Shown in pieces: positions 50,242-59,009 of a stretch of DNA of 64,000 nucleotides. The position numbers and the translations under genes were made by a program. Source of the stretch: Rhizobium sp. CCGE 510 (GTDB taxonomy: Bacteria; Pseudomonadota; Alphaproteobacteria; Rhizobiales; Rhizobiaceae). The stretch spans positions 124,001 to 188,000 of the forward strand of contig NZ_AEYF01000048.1 in the NCBI RefSeq assembly GCF_000292525.1, in the 5' to 3' direction. The notes beneath the pieces are model-generated. The model was not told the DNA's origin, did not search any database, and saw only the letters and a list, made by a program, of their open reading frames with translations. Every line of letters starts with the position of its first letter. The stretch's first letter is position 1.

Positions 50242-51231
50242 TTAGAGTCGAACGATATATTCCCGCGGGCCTCCATCCAGGATGCTGTCGAAGAGCACGA
50301 GCAGATGCAAACTGGTTGCATCGTCCTTAATGACAAGCACAGTTTCAGCCTTCTCCGAAGGCGCAATACCGGGCAGGGTCCCGAGCTTTGTGGGCGTGGC
50401 GCTCGTACCGTCCCAGAGCCACAGTGATGGCTCGCCCTTCGCCTCCCCGCTCGGGCCTGCAAGCAAGAGGACACCGCTTTTCGCAACCGCCATGTCACGG
50501 ATTCCGAGACCTGGCTCAAGCTTGAGAGTGTGCAACTTCGCTGCCGGCTTGCCTTTGCCAAAAAGTCTATTAGCGTCGACGCGGAGAACAACTGCGTGAT
50601 CCTTGCCGGCACCGACTAATGGTGCCCGGAACCCGAAAAGGAGATCGGAGCCCTGGGCGGCAATTCCCTCGATATTTGCACCGTTCTTGTCGAGCTTCAC
50701 CTCGGCAAATGGTGCCAGTTCGGCCTGATCCTTGATGATCCCGCGGAGTTTCGGAGTGGAGTCGATTGTTGGAGCCACGTCGTCATCGTTAAACTCAAAC
50801 GCTGGCAAGCCGGCGTTGGCATCGACCGCGAAGCGGAAAACGTGAAAGATCGAGGGCTTCAACTCTCCCGTCTTCCGCGACAAACCGTGGGAGCCGGTTA
50901 TGTAGAAGGAGCCATTCAGGAAGACGACGCCCTCGGCGTCGATTTCGTCCATCTCGACGCCGTCAACTGTGTCCGGTAGAAGCTTGATCACTCGACCTGG
51001 TCTAAGGAGATGAGGGCCGATCGTAAAAAACTCGGCATACTTCTTTTCATCGTTAACGATAAGGCATTGATTTGTGTCGGGAACACAGGCAGCTCCGCTC
51101 AAGGCCAGCCGGACCTTGTCGGTTTTCTCGAATTTGGGATCAACGGACCATGATTGGTCAGTGGCGCTGATTTCAGCCGCATTTCCGGCAGAAGCGAAAA
51201 GTACCAACGCGGCGATCAGACCAATCTTCAT
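50242..51231 (-). CDS. secreted DUF3616 beta-propeller-like protein
   Basis: 329-residue protein from ATG 51231, preceded by GGAGATTTCC. A signal peptide is clear (MKIGLIAALVLFASAGNAAE, cut after NAA). The mature part resembles DUF3616 proteins: LSGAACVPDTNQCLIVNDEK, VDGVEMDEIDAEGVVFLNGS, FYITGSHGLSRKTGELKPS, NIEGIAAQGSDLLFGFRAPL and IRDMAVAKSGVLLLAGPSG, a repetitive beta-propeller-like pattern. It is probably periplasmic. The function of the family is unknown; similar propellers bind or sense extracellular ligands. It lies in the leftward hydrolase cluster, separated from the patatin gene by the degenerate regulator repeat. Confidence 0.75.
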   Translation of the reverse strand: MKIGLIAALVLFASAGNAAEISATDQSWSVDPKFEKTDKVRLALSGAACVPDTNQCLIVNDEKKYAEFFTIGPHLLRPGRVIKLLPDTVDGVEMDEIDAEGVVFLNGSFYITGSHGLSRKTGELKPSIFHVFRFAVDANAGLPAFEFNDDDVAPTIDSTPKLRGIIKDQAELAPFAEVKLDKNGANIEGIAAQGSDLLFGFRAPLVGAGKDHAVVLRVDANRLFGKGKPAAKLHTLKLEPGLGIRDMAVAKSGVLLLAGPSGEAKGEPSLWLWDGTSATPTKLGTLPGIAPSEKAETVLVIKDDATSLHLLVLFDSILDGGPREYIVRL

Positions 51232-51357
51232 GGAAATCTCCATAGGTGAGCATCATCTCAGCGTTCCTGCGAACGGCTTTCACGCGTAATTGCTTTTTGC
51301 GTCTTCCGTCATGTCTCCGATGCGGTTGCAATTGTCAGGCTGCTCGCGAAGGCGCGG

Positions 51358-51812
51358 TTATCTCGATAGCGCCAGTCGGCTTTGGAGAAGCGCCATGTCA
51401 ATGAGATAGATCAGCAGGGAATCACCGTCTTCGACAGCAATGCGTTGGACTAGCGAGATGGTGTTTGATGGGTTTGCTATATTCCATGTGATCTGTCCCC
51501 CAAGCAAGCGAACCGAATTGTCCGCATAATTGGGATCAAAGCGGATCATCGTGATTGCAGCGTGATTTTTTCGGGGACTGACCGTGAGTTCTGCACTTTC
51601 GCGCTAAAATAATTCCCTACTTTCAATCAATTAGAGATTGCCTCGATAAGGCGAATGCGCCTCAATGTTGTTGCCGGATAGTTGCTGTCCAAAAGACGGC
51701 CGATGTGAACGTCCGGCTCCAAAGCCCGCATCCGCGTCATGACGCGCTGCAGGCCTGCCGGTCGGCCAGCGTGTTTGTAGAGCGCGATTAGTAGCGCAGG
51801 ATCGCTCATGCA
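51358..51812 (-). pseudogene. truncated copy of the TPR regulator 3' end plus downstream DNA
   Basis: Codons at 51627-51809 read ALLIALYKHAGRPAGLQRVM and HIGRLLDSNYPATTLRRIRL, ending LIEAISN, nearly the same as the last 60 residues of the regulator at 57371. The DNA after the stop (51358-51626) also matches the DNA after the intact gene's stop (about 57110-57370), with shared blocks such as ATCGTGATTGCAGCGTGATT. The rest of the gene is missing, so it cannot make a working regulator. It is a duplicated, degraded segment in the same orientation as the intact copy. Confidence 0.8.
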
Positions 51813-51846
51813 GCGGGCCCTTCCGCTGGGACGATGTGCTTAGTTA

Positions 51847-52980
51847 TCAGCCAATCCCCGTTGCGGGATACGGAAAGCCCGAGGGAGCATCAATGCCCGT
51901 GGCCCAATAGCGCCGCAAGCCCGCATCGGAGACGGCATAGCCCCAGTTGATAAGGCGTTCCTGCTGGATGTTGTCCATCCGGCGCAGTCGCGTGGGAAAG
52001 GCGGCGATCAACGCAGTCTTTGCTTGGGGGCAGGGCAACGCATCAGCCAAGCCATAATCCTCAATATTGGTTCGCGTGCTCCAGAATGCACCGTGTCGTT
52101 CCTGCCGTGCAAGCGAGCCGACCACCTGGATCATACGTAGGTTGCGGACTTGTTGATCGACCACCTCCAGTACACGCAAGGACTGGCGCGCCCAATCGCC
52201 CGGCGGTGAAGAGTCGTCTGCTATGTGACCTCCGCCGTCGGATACGAGTACGGTTTTGCACCGACCCCACACCTGCTGAAGGCCGAGATTGTCGTACACT
52301 CCGCCATCAGACAGGGTGATCTCGCTGCGAAAAGCATCGTCGGCAATCTCGCCAGGTGCAGGGGGATCGAAATCACTCGGATCAACATCCAGAACGAACG
52401 GCGACAGTACTGGCGGAAAGGCTGAGGACGCGGCTACCGCATCGGCGATCCGCAGTGTCGGAGCGGCAATGCGGCCAATCCGCCAGTCGCGAATTTCTGC
52501 GCGCGAAAAGCGGAAGAGCGATCCCGTCTCAAGATTGGTGGCGTTGATGATGAATTGTGGCGCTTCGGGCAGATTTTGCAGCGTGTTCTCGCCAAATAGG
52601 TGTTTGGCATAGGATTGCGCAACATAGTGGCCGGCACTGCCCGGCAGAAGTAGTGCCCCGATCACTGATCGCGCATCGATCGTTACCCGCGCCAAATTTC
52701 GTAACGGTTCGACAACGTCGCGCTTAAACGCCGGCATGCCGCCTGCCTTCAACCCGTTCCAAGCTAGCGCAAGCACCGCTGCTGTGATCGAGCCGCCTGA
52801 TACGCTTGAAACTCGTGTAATCTCAAACAGCTTGCCTGAATCCACTAATCGCCACAGCGCTCCGACGTGGAAGAGCATCGCGCGATAACCGCCGCCCGAC
52901 AGGCAAAGCCCGACCCCATCCACCGGCGCGCCGGCCACCAAAACTGGATCTTTTTGAGGATATTCAACGGAATCAACCAT
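51847..52980 (-). CDS. patatin-like phospholipase
   Basis: 377-residue protein from ATG 52980 (MVDSVEYPQK); a frame extension upstream gives an improbable Cys/Arg-rich N-terminus. Patatin motifs: the oxyanion loop LCLSGGGYRAM, the serine elbow SSVSGGSITAAVLAL (the first glycine of GxSxG replaced by Ser), and the aspartate motif LSDGGVYDNLGLQQVW. The enzyme should hydrolyse acyl ester bonds of phospholipids using a Ser-Asp dyad. No signal peptide is seen, so it acts on inner-leaflet lipids or needs an export route. It is one of several consecutive leftward hydrolase genes. Confidence 0.92.
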   Translation of the reverse strand: MVDSVEYPQKDPVLVAGAPVDGVGLCLSGGGYRAMLFHVGALWRLVDSGKLFEITRVSSVSGGSITAAVLALAWNGLKAGGMPAFKRDVVEPLRNLARVTIDARSVIGALLLPGSAGHYVAQSYAKHLFGENTLQNLPEAPQFIINATNLETGSLFRFSRAEIRDWRIGRIAAPTLRIADAVAASSAFPPVLSPFVLDVDPSDFDPPAPGEIADDAFRSEITLSDGGVYDNLGLQQVWGRCKTVLVSDGGGHIADDSSPPGDWARQSLRVLEVVDQQVRNLRMIQVVGSLARQERHGAFWSTRTNIEDYGLADALPCPQAKTALIAAFPTRLRRMDNIQQERLINWGYAVSDAGLRRYWATGIDAPSGFPYPATGIG

Positions 52981-53322
52981 GTTTCGCGCCTTCCGAGGAC
53001 AATGGTGTGCGTAGTCTAGTCTACATAGGCAGTCCCTGTCGGCAGCGCCGAATCGTCCATTTTCGCCGTTCGCGAGCAATGAGAAGAAATACTATCACAA
53101 GCTACAGCCTTTCGATGAATTCTACTAGGTATTTCTCGTGATGATGCTATCCAGTGAAGTAAACTTATGTTCTGTATTCGAGCGTTGTTGACGAGCAGGT
53201 TGTTTTGGCAAAGGAGTCTTTAGCTTTGGAACCTGAGCAAATCCTAACGCGGCGCAGATGCGGTGGCGGAACTCACGGGCAACAATCCCCGGCGTCGGCG
53301 TGATGCACATTCGGCACGCTTG
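52981..53322. other. no gene seen
   Basis: Gap between the metallophosphoesterase and patatin genes. It contains AT-rich stretches that could hold the patatin promoter, and no supported gene. Confidence 0.35.
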
Positions 53323-54531
53323 CTAACGCAACGTATGGTCCGCCAAATCAAGAGTTACCGGGTCAAACGCGGTCGTATACTCACTACTCAATCGCCAGAA
53401 TTCCGTCTTCAGTTGCGTGGGTGAAACGGTGATGAAGAGGTAGCCAAGCGATGAGAGCGCTGCGTCGTAAGTCGTCGTACGGCTCTCATCTGCTGGAGAG
53501 CCTGTCGCCGGCTGCACATGCTGTGGATTTATCCCTCCGGTACCGGTAACGTAGTAGGGAACCTGCCTGCCACCACCCCTTCGTGTGTATCGCTGATAAT
53601 TGTGGGCATGACCTGAAAGAAAAGCGTCAGGGATAATGCCGACCCGATCCGCAATCTCAATGATGCATCGGTGCATCTCGGTGCTGCCGCTATGTCCGCT
53701 CTGGCTATAGGGTGGGTGATGAGTGGCAACAATCAGGGCCTTTTGCTGTTGCTCACCCGTGATTTCGCGCAGCACGGCTTCAAGCCATTGCAACTGGGAT
53801 TTATCGTCCGACCCATCGGCTTGCAATCCTTCAAGATAACCCGGGTTTTCCAGTCGGTTTGAATAGAGACCTATTATTCGCACGAATGGTGCGTCGAGAT
53901 ACCAATAGGCGCCAGGCAGGGTCATTGTCTGCCGAAAGATACCGCTTCCAGAAGCCTGCGGAGAAATCTGAGGCTCCTCCGTACAGAAATTGGCCAAGAA
54001 ATCTTTGAGCGAGGGGCTGTCTGCGTCAGATTTCACTTCGCCGTCGTGGTTGCCGGGAATAGCAATGATCTTTCCCGGGTAGCGGCGATACGGCTTGTAG
54101 AAGCGTTCGCCGTAGTGCGTTCCTTTACCTGCGCCGTAGACAACGTCTCCCAGATGGAGCAGAAACGCGGGATTGAGGCCGCCAGCACCAGGCTTGAAGT
54201 CCGCCGCCATGTCTTCGGCCACCTGCTCAGCTTCTTCAGCATGATTCACGCCGCTGTCGCCCAGTGCATGGAATCGAATTTCTCCAAGTTCTTCGATCTC
54301 GCGCACGCCCTCATCGCCAATGATCTCGTTCAACGAAATTCGGCCCCCACGAAGAGGCGTGGGTACTGGTCCCAGCTGTGTTTTGCTCCAGTCCGTAATG
54401 CGCCGGCGTGTGTTCAAAAGCTCGCGTTCAGCTGCACCTGGTTCGAAGTAGGGATGGGCGTATCTATCGACGAAGTGTCCGGTCGCATCTCGGCGTTCGC
54501 CACTTGTGTCACCGCCGTCATTCAAGGTCAT
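53323..54531 (-). CDS. calcineurin-like metallophosphoesterase
   Basis: 402-residue protein from ATG 54531; GGAGGCGGAA lies 5 bp before it, which decides against the ATG four codons upstream. All phosphoesterase blocks are present in order: FHALGDSGVNH, LLHLGDVVYGAG, IIAIPGNHDGE, IVATHHPPYSQSG and FLSGHAHNYQRY, binding two metals. AYWYLDAPFVRIIGLYSNR and YYVTGTGG match purple-acid-phosphatase-like members. There is no signal peptide. It probably cleaves phosphomono- or diesters; the physiological substrate is unknown. It is part of the leftward hydrolase cluster between the patatin and heparin-lyase-like genes. Confidence 0.93.
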   Translation of the reverse strand: MTLNDGGDTSGERRDATGHFVDRYAHPYFEPGAAERELLNTRRRITDWSKTQLGPVPTPLRGGRISLNEIIGDEGVREIEELGEIRFHALGDSGVNHAEEAEQVAEDMAADFKPGAGGLNPAFLLHLGDVVYGAGKGTHYGERFYKPYRRYPGKIIAIPGNHDGEVKSDADSPSLKDFLANFCTEEPQISPQASGSGIFRQTMTLPGAYWYLDAPFVRIIGLYSNRLENPGYLEGLQADGSDDKSQLQWLEAVLREITGEQQQKALIVATHHPPYSQSGHSGSTEMHRCIIEIADRVGIIPDAFLSGHAHNYQRYTRRGGGRQVPYYVTGTGGINPQHVQPATGSPADESRTTTYDAALSSLGYLFITVSPTQLKTEFWRLSSEYTTAFDPVTLDLADHTLR

Positions 54532-54650
54532 TTCCGCCTCCATTGCTCGAAAATGTTGAACGCTAGGTCATGAATTCACCCGTGATTGTCCCATCCACGC
54601 AATTAGTCGGCACTGTGGATCGGGAATGCACACCCATCAAAAAGGGGGCG

Positions 54651-55694
54651 CTAAGGTGGGGTCAAAGTACCGTTGGCGTCGATGTCTTCTCTTCGCTCAC
54701 TTCGCACGTAGTGATCGAGGCGAGTGATCGTCTCGAAGTCTGTATGGTTCCGATATGCGCCGAACTTGAAATACTGGTTTTGGTCGGGAAGGAACGGCTT
54801 GAAGCCGATGACACCTTCGGTCTTTGAAATCTTCTTTCCATTCGCCCAGATCTCAATCAGACCCTTTTCATTCGGGATCAGACGCAGATGATAGACCATC
54901 GTGGTCCATTTTCCGAAAGGGTCGGGTAACGCGTTGTAGCGGGTAATCCTCAGACCCTTCGAACAGCCCGACAAACCAGCGAGCAAAAGCGGCGACGTCC
55001 CATGCACGACATCATCGACATCATGCCCCACCGAAAGGGGTTGGTTGTTCGTGTTCATCATCGAAAATAGCTGTGTCGGAGCCACCAGATTGTGCGCATC
55101 TCCAAAGCCGGGCTCCACCGGAGCCGAAGACTGGGAAGCGATGTAGACCCTGCACAAAACATCTTCCTTTGCCCGATAAGGATCGGAGTTATCCTGTTCA
55201 ATCGTGACCGTGAACGCGCGACCATTGAAGCGTTGTGTGAGGATTGGAGCATCTTGAGGAGAATTCTTCTCCTTCCATTGTCCGATCACGAATCGGCCCG
55301 TCGTTGGCTTGATGCTCGCGTCGATGTACATATCAAAGCGATACCAGATATCGGTCCCCATTCGGGCGAGAACCTTTTCGCTTTCCCAGAGTTCGGAGCG
55401 TTCATAGCCGTCATGTTGGTACGGCCCATCCTCGTGCGCACACCCCTTCGGCAGCATGACGAAGGCCAGGACGTTGTTCTCCGGGAGTGCCTTGACGACC
55501 TGGCTGGCCGCGGTCCGACCTTCGCCAGCGATCTTACCGAATGAGAAGCTGTTTTCGTCCCGTTTGCATGTGAACCAGTTCTCGGACACCGATGCGGAGT
55601 CGAATTCTTCGGCAATTGTCGCTGACGCTGCCGCAACGGTGGACGTATGTCCAAGCAAACACAAATAGGCAGCGCCTAGAAGCAGACTACGCAA
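54651..55694 (-). CDS. secreted heparin-lyase-I-like polysaccharide lyase
   Basis: 347-residue protein with a TTG start at 55694, supported by AGGAGG 8 bp upstream. A signal peptide is clear (LLLGAAYLCLLGHTSTVAAA). The mature part follows the heparin lyase I family plan: DGYERSELWESEKVLARMGT, DIWYRFDMYIDASIKPTTGR, FVIGQWKEKNSPQDAPILTQ, WTTMVYHLRLIPNEKGLIEI, WANGKKISKTEGVIGFK and QYFKFGAYRNH, a beta-jelly-roll. It should act in the periplasm or outside on acidic polysaccharide by beta-elimination. The exact polymer cannot be told. It lies in the leftward hydrolase run. Confidence 0.82.
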   Translation of the reverse strand: MRSLLLGAAYLCLLGHTSTVAAASATIAEEFDSASVSENWFTCKRDENSFSFGKIAGEGRTAASQVVKALPENNVLAFVMLPKGCAHEDGPYQHDGYERSELWESEKVLARMGTDIWYRFDMYIDASIKPTTGRFVIGQWKEKNSPQDAPILTQRFNGRAFTVTIEQDNSDPYRAKEDVLCRVYIASQSSAPVEPGFGDAHNLVAPTQLFSMMNTNNQPLSVGHDVDDVVHGTSPLLLAGLSGCSKGLRITRYNALPDPFGKWTTMVYHLRLIPNEKGLIEIWANGKKISKTEGVIGFKPFLPDQNQYFKFGAYRNHTDFETITRLDHYVRSERREDIDANGTLTPP

Positions 55695-55943
55695 TACTGT
55701 TTCCTCCTCAGTCCATGTTGACAGCGGCCGTGCGTAGATCGCTGGACGTAGTCGATAACGTTACAGAGCCACGCCGACGTGTCAGCCTCGAGAAACGAAT
55801 GTCGCTCCAAGGCTGCGGTCCTTGTCTCCCGGACGGTGGCCCGGGCTTGTCATCTCTCGCGCTCCTCAGCAATGAGCGATTTATCAAATCTCCACCCCCG
55901 CCCATCTCAGTGCTTGCCGATACCGCGGCAAGTACTCCGGTCT

Positions 55944-56756
55944 TCATGCTGTCACCGCGGCGATCGCGACTGCCGCGTTGGCGGCTTGGCCGCTTGTATG
56001 GAATGGGCTCATAAACTTTATCGGAGTGCCGTTGATTTCCGTCAGTGTACCGGCCCAAGCTCGCTCATAGAGCTTGCGGAGGTCGGCTCGATCCGCATCT
56101 GTCATTCTGCTCGCGTCGCCATAGTTCATGATGCTGAATTTGTCATGCGTGCCGAAAATCTCGGAGGGCCAGGCTGTCTCGTTGAGAACCGCAAAAAAGT
56201 GCCGTAAGCCGAATACGTGGCCGATTTCATGGGCCATTGTCTCGACCTGTTCAGTACGATTTTGTGCGAACATTTCCGGGTAGATGGTCATCTGATGCTG
56301 CCCGGCATCCGGGAAAAACGCGCTGGCGAGCACGCAGCCGCTGTTCGAGCAATCGTCGGCATTACGCATCACGACCTCGAAGTCCCATGCATCGTCCCGA
56401 TACGCAAACTTCACGGGTGCGGCATCTCCCCACAACAAGATAGCTTCGGCTATTAGCTGGGTAACTGCTTGTTTTGCGGCGGCTGGATCGCGAAACACCT
56501 GGAATGACCGCTCTTGAAAGCGCCAGCGCAGTGTGGTGCTCGGCCCCCATAAGGGTATAAATCCCTCTGACGCATCAACCACTATTTCCAGCGGTGAACG
56601 GCCGCGACGCATCGGGAAGCCACGACGCTCCGTATCGCAGCGGATACCGGGACGAATAATGTGGACGTTGCTATCCTCCTGCGCGTCCGGCATTAGAGCG
56701 AAAGGGTTGTCCTTATCCACCTTTGCGGCGGCTGTTTTGTGTTTTAACTGTACCAT
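55944..56756 (-). CDS. matrixin-type metzincin protease
   Basis: 270-residue protein from ATG 56756 with GGAGGAAGAACA before it. The metzincin zinc site is HEIGHVFGLRH at 176-186 (VETMAHEIGHVFGLRHFF), and the Met-turn SIMNY lies at 208-212. The N-terminal 60 residues are polar and lack a signal peptide; the catalytic domain starts near LRWRFQERSF. Four cysteine/aspartate positions (NADDCSNSGCV) may form a loop. Matrixins cleave extracellular proteins; export here would need another route, or the protein may act inside. The C-terminus is hydrophobic Ala/Val (AANAAVAIAAV) and might insert in membrane. Confidence 0.88.
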   Translation of the reverse strand: MVQLKHKTAAAKVDKDNPFALMPDAQEDSNVHIIRPGIRCDTERRGFPMRRGRSPLEIVVDASEGFIPLWGPSTTLRWRFQERSFQVFRDPAAAKQAVTQLIAEAILLWGDAAPVKFAYRDDAWDFEVVMRNADDCSNSGCVLASAFFPDAGQHQMTIYPEMFAQNRTEQVETMAHEIGHVFGLRHFFAVLNETAWPSEIFGTHDKFSIMNYGDASRMTDADRADLRKLYERAWAGTLTEINGTPIKFMSPFHTSGQAANAAVAIAAVTA

Positions 56757-57109
56757 TGTTCTTCCTCCAGAATGCGCCACGTCAGCACTTAATGCACTCG
56801 AAGCCACAGATGTCGTTTCAAATGATGTGCCTCTGATCGGCGGCCTGAATAGTGCCGAAGATTCAAGCATTATCAGCAGCAAAAACCCACACCGCGTAGC
56901 GATTTTCCTCGTAAGAAGAACGTTGCCCAGCGAACTGAGATCTTGTTCCTAGAGGTCACAACAGCCGGACTCACGATCAGATTTTCATTCGCTGACACCG
57001 ACATAGTCACCACTCCGATACAGCTGTGATTTTTCGGTTCAGCCCACGAAGGCTTCCAAAGCCGATTGCGGCGTCATCGGCACAATTACGTCGATGGATT
57101 CTGAAGTAT
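56757..57109. other. no gene seen
   Basis: Gap between matrixin and the repeat copy. Short frames only; it probably holds the promoter of the matrixin gene. Confidence 0.3.
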
Positions 57110-57545
57110 TGGTATCCCGAATTTCGTAGAAGTGTCGTATCGATGAGATAGAGCAACGAGGGTCGCCATTGTCGGCCGCAAGGCGGTGGACGATTGCGAG
57201 ATTATTTTTAATAAGGTCTCTATTGTCCATGTGAACCGTCCCCAAGCCGGCGGCAAACCGAATTGTCCGCGTGATTAGGATAAAAACAGACCATCGTGAT
57301 TGCAGCGTGATTATTTCGAGGACTGATCGTGAATTCTGCGCCCCACTCGAAAATAATTCCATATTTTCAATCAATTAGAAATTGCCTCGATAAGGCGGAT
57401 GCGTCTTAATGTTGTTACCGGATAATTGCTGTCCAAAAGACGACCGATGTGAAAGTCCGGCTCGACAGCTCGCAATCGCGTCAGCACTCGCTGTAGGTCG
57501 GCCGGCCGGCCGGCGTGTTTGTACAAGGCTATCAGGTACCGAAGC
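57110..57545 (-). repeat. direct repeat partner of 51358-51812
   Basis: This segment covers the last 58 codons of the TPR regulator and about 260 bp after its stop; it matches 51358-51812 in the same orientation. Shared blocks include ATTGTCCGC, ATCGTGATTGCAGCGTGATT and CTGTCCAAAAGACG. The two copies are about 5.7 kb apart. Confidence 0.75.
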
Positions 57546-58966
57546 GGCGCGCGAAAACGTGGCCGCAGAAATAATGCCGTTTCCGCGTGGTCTATGGCGA
57601 CTTGATAGTCGCCCAATGCCGCGGCAGACATGCAGCAAAAAAATTCGACGAATGATCGGTGGTCGCCGCTTCCAGCAAGATCCAGTGCAACAAGCGCCAA
57701 TCTCCTGCTTTCCACGAAGTTGCCGGTGACGAGCTCGGTGTTTGACAGAATGGCATGCGTGATCGCATTTAATGGATCGAAGCCTACAGCCCTCCTTGCA
57801 AGCAATAGGGAGTTTCGAACCGAGCCCCCCGACAGGTACTCGATGTGCGCTCCCACGCTCAACGCGATCGCACTGCTAGGCGCCTGATGTATGGCCTCGC
57901 GCGCCAGCGTCTCGATATCGATGGGATCATCGAGAAAGCTTGAGGTCCGATGCTGGAAATTCGCCAGGTTACGGAGAAACGACCGCCAGGCCAGATATTG
58001 TGGTGCTGGCCGAAACTGATAGGCAAGTTGAAGCTGCCGGTCCGCCGCGGCAAGACTGTTCCTGTCGATCTGGAAGAGCAGGCTTCTGCCGCGATTGGCA
58101 AATATCGCCGCACAATCAGGAATGCAGAGATCCTCGGTTCTGGTTCGGAAGACGTTGAGAATGGCTTCAAGGATTTCAGCGCCGATGGCGCAGATCAGTT
58201 CTCCTTCGCGAGCGCTGAACGATGAATTGCCTGCAAATGTCTTCGTCCAGAATATCCTGCCATCGGGGTGCCGGATTGCCGCATACAAAAGAGACCCGGT
58301 GAATGCCGACACAGCAGCAATCGACACGACGATGCCGTGCGTCGGCGGCGGTTGGCCAGCAATCGGCATCAACCCGAATTCGTGGAAAATCTGAAAGTCC
58401 GAGAAATCGAGCAAGGAGGCTGTCGTGAGCGAGAAGATGGTTCTGATTGTGTTCTCACTGTTGTCATCGACGATCCCTTCCTGACGAAAGAAGATTGCCA
58501 GTCTGGTTAGGCGCCTTGAGTTGGAGCTATTGTCAATGCGTCTGGGAGAGGGCGCCCAAGACAGACGCTGATTGCGGATCCAATGCTCGAATTCGCGATC
58601 GCGGATGCTCAGATCACTGAAGAGTTCTAGATCGGATTCATCGCGGGGGAACGAGCTGGCCTGAGATGGCTCGATCGCGAATTGCCGGGGATCAAGAGAC
58701 ACCTTTTCTCGATCAGAGCGAAGGATATGCGCGTATTCGCCCAATGCGCGGCGAATGATTGTCAGTGTCTGGCGCAAGCTCTCAGAACCTTGCTTGGAAT
58801 CCCGATCACTCCACAATTTGTCCTGCAGCCACTCTCTCGCTCTGCAATGATCAGGCGCGAGTGCCAGCATGGCGAGCACGCCGCGTGCTTTCAGACTTTT
58901 GGGTGTCAGGTCCTCACCGTTTTCACCGGTGAGGCGAAACCTGCCATATATCCTGAGTGAGATCAT
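57371..58966 (-). CDS. winged-helix transcriptional regulator with TPR-like C-terminus
   Basis: 531-residue protein from ATG 58966 with GGGAGG 5 bp upstream. The N-terminal 95 residues form an OmpR/SARP-type winged helix (ISLRIYGRFRLTGENGEDLT, SLKARGVLAMLALAP, LQDKLWSDRDSKQGSESLRQ, TLTIIRRALGE). The middle is polar. The C-terminal 250 residues are helical repeats of TPR type (AADRQLQLAYQFRPAPQYLA, SLLLARRAVGFDPLNAITHA, DYQVAIDHAETALFLRP). This is the domain order of SARP/CadC-like activators that respond to an internal signal. It sits 43 bp after the cytochrome-like gene and ahead of the hydrolase genes and may control them. A degenerate copy of its 3' end is at 51358. Confidence 0.85.
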   Translation of the reverse strand: MISLRIYGRFRLTGENGEDLTPKSLKARGVLAMLALAPDHCRAREWLQDKLWSDRDSKQGSESLRQTLTIIRRALGEYAHILRSDREKVSLDPRQFAIEPSQASSFPRDESDLELFSDLSIRDREFEHWIRNQRLSWAPSPRRIDNSSNSRRLTRLAIFFRQEGIVDDNSENTIRTIFSLTTASLLDFSDFQIFHEFGLMPIAGQPPPTHGIVVSIAAVSAFTGSLLYAAIRHPDGRIFWTKTFAGNSSFSAREGELICAIGAEILEAILNVFRTRTEDLCIPDCAAIFANRGRSLLFQIDRNSLAAADRQLQLAYQFRPAPQYLAWRSFLRNLANFQHRTSSFLDDPIDIETLAREAIHQAPSSAIALSVGAHIEYLSGGSVRNSLLLARRAVGFDPLNAITHAILSNTELVTGNFVESRRLALVALDLAGSGDHRSFVEFFCCMSAAALGDYQVAIDHAETALFLRPRFRAPLRYLIALYKHAGRPADLQRVLTRLRAVEPDFHIGRLLDSNYPVTTLRRIRLIEAISN

Positions 58967-59009
58967 GCCTGCCTCCCTGGGACAGTGATTGAGATCTCTG
59001 CGGACGCTG

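Noticed and set aside
57039..57374. 111-codon minus-strand frame after the regulator
   Set aside because: It lies in the duplicated downstream segment, and the matching frame at 51358-51549 is not preserved; the repeat copies differ by indels, so coding is unlikely.
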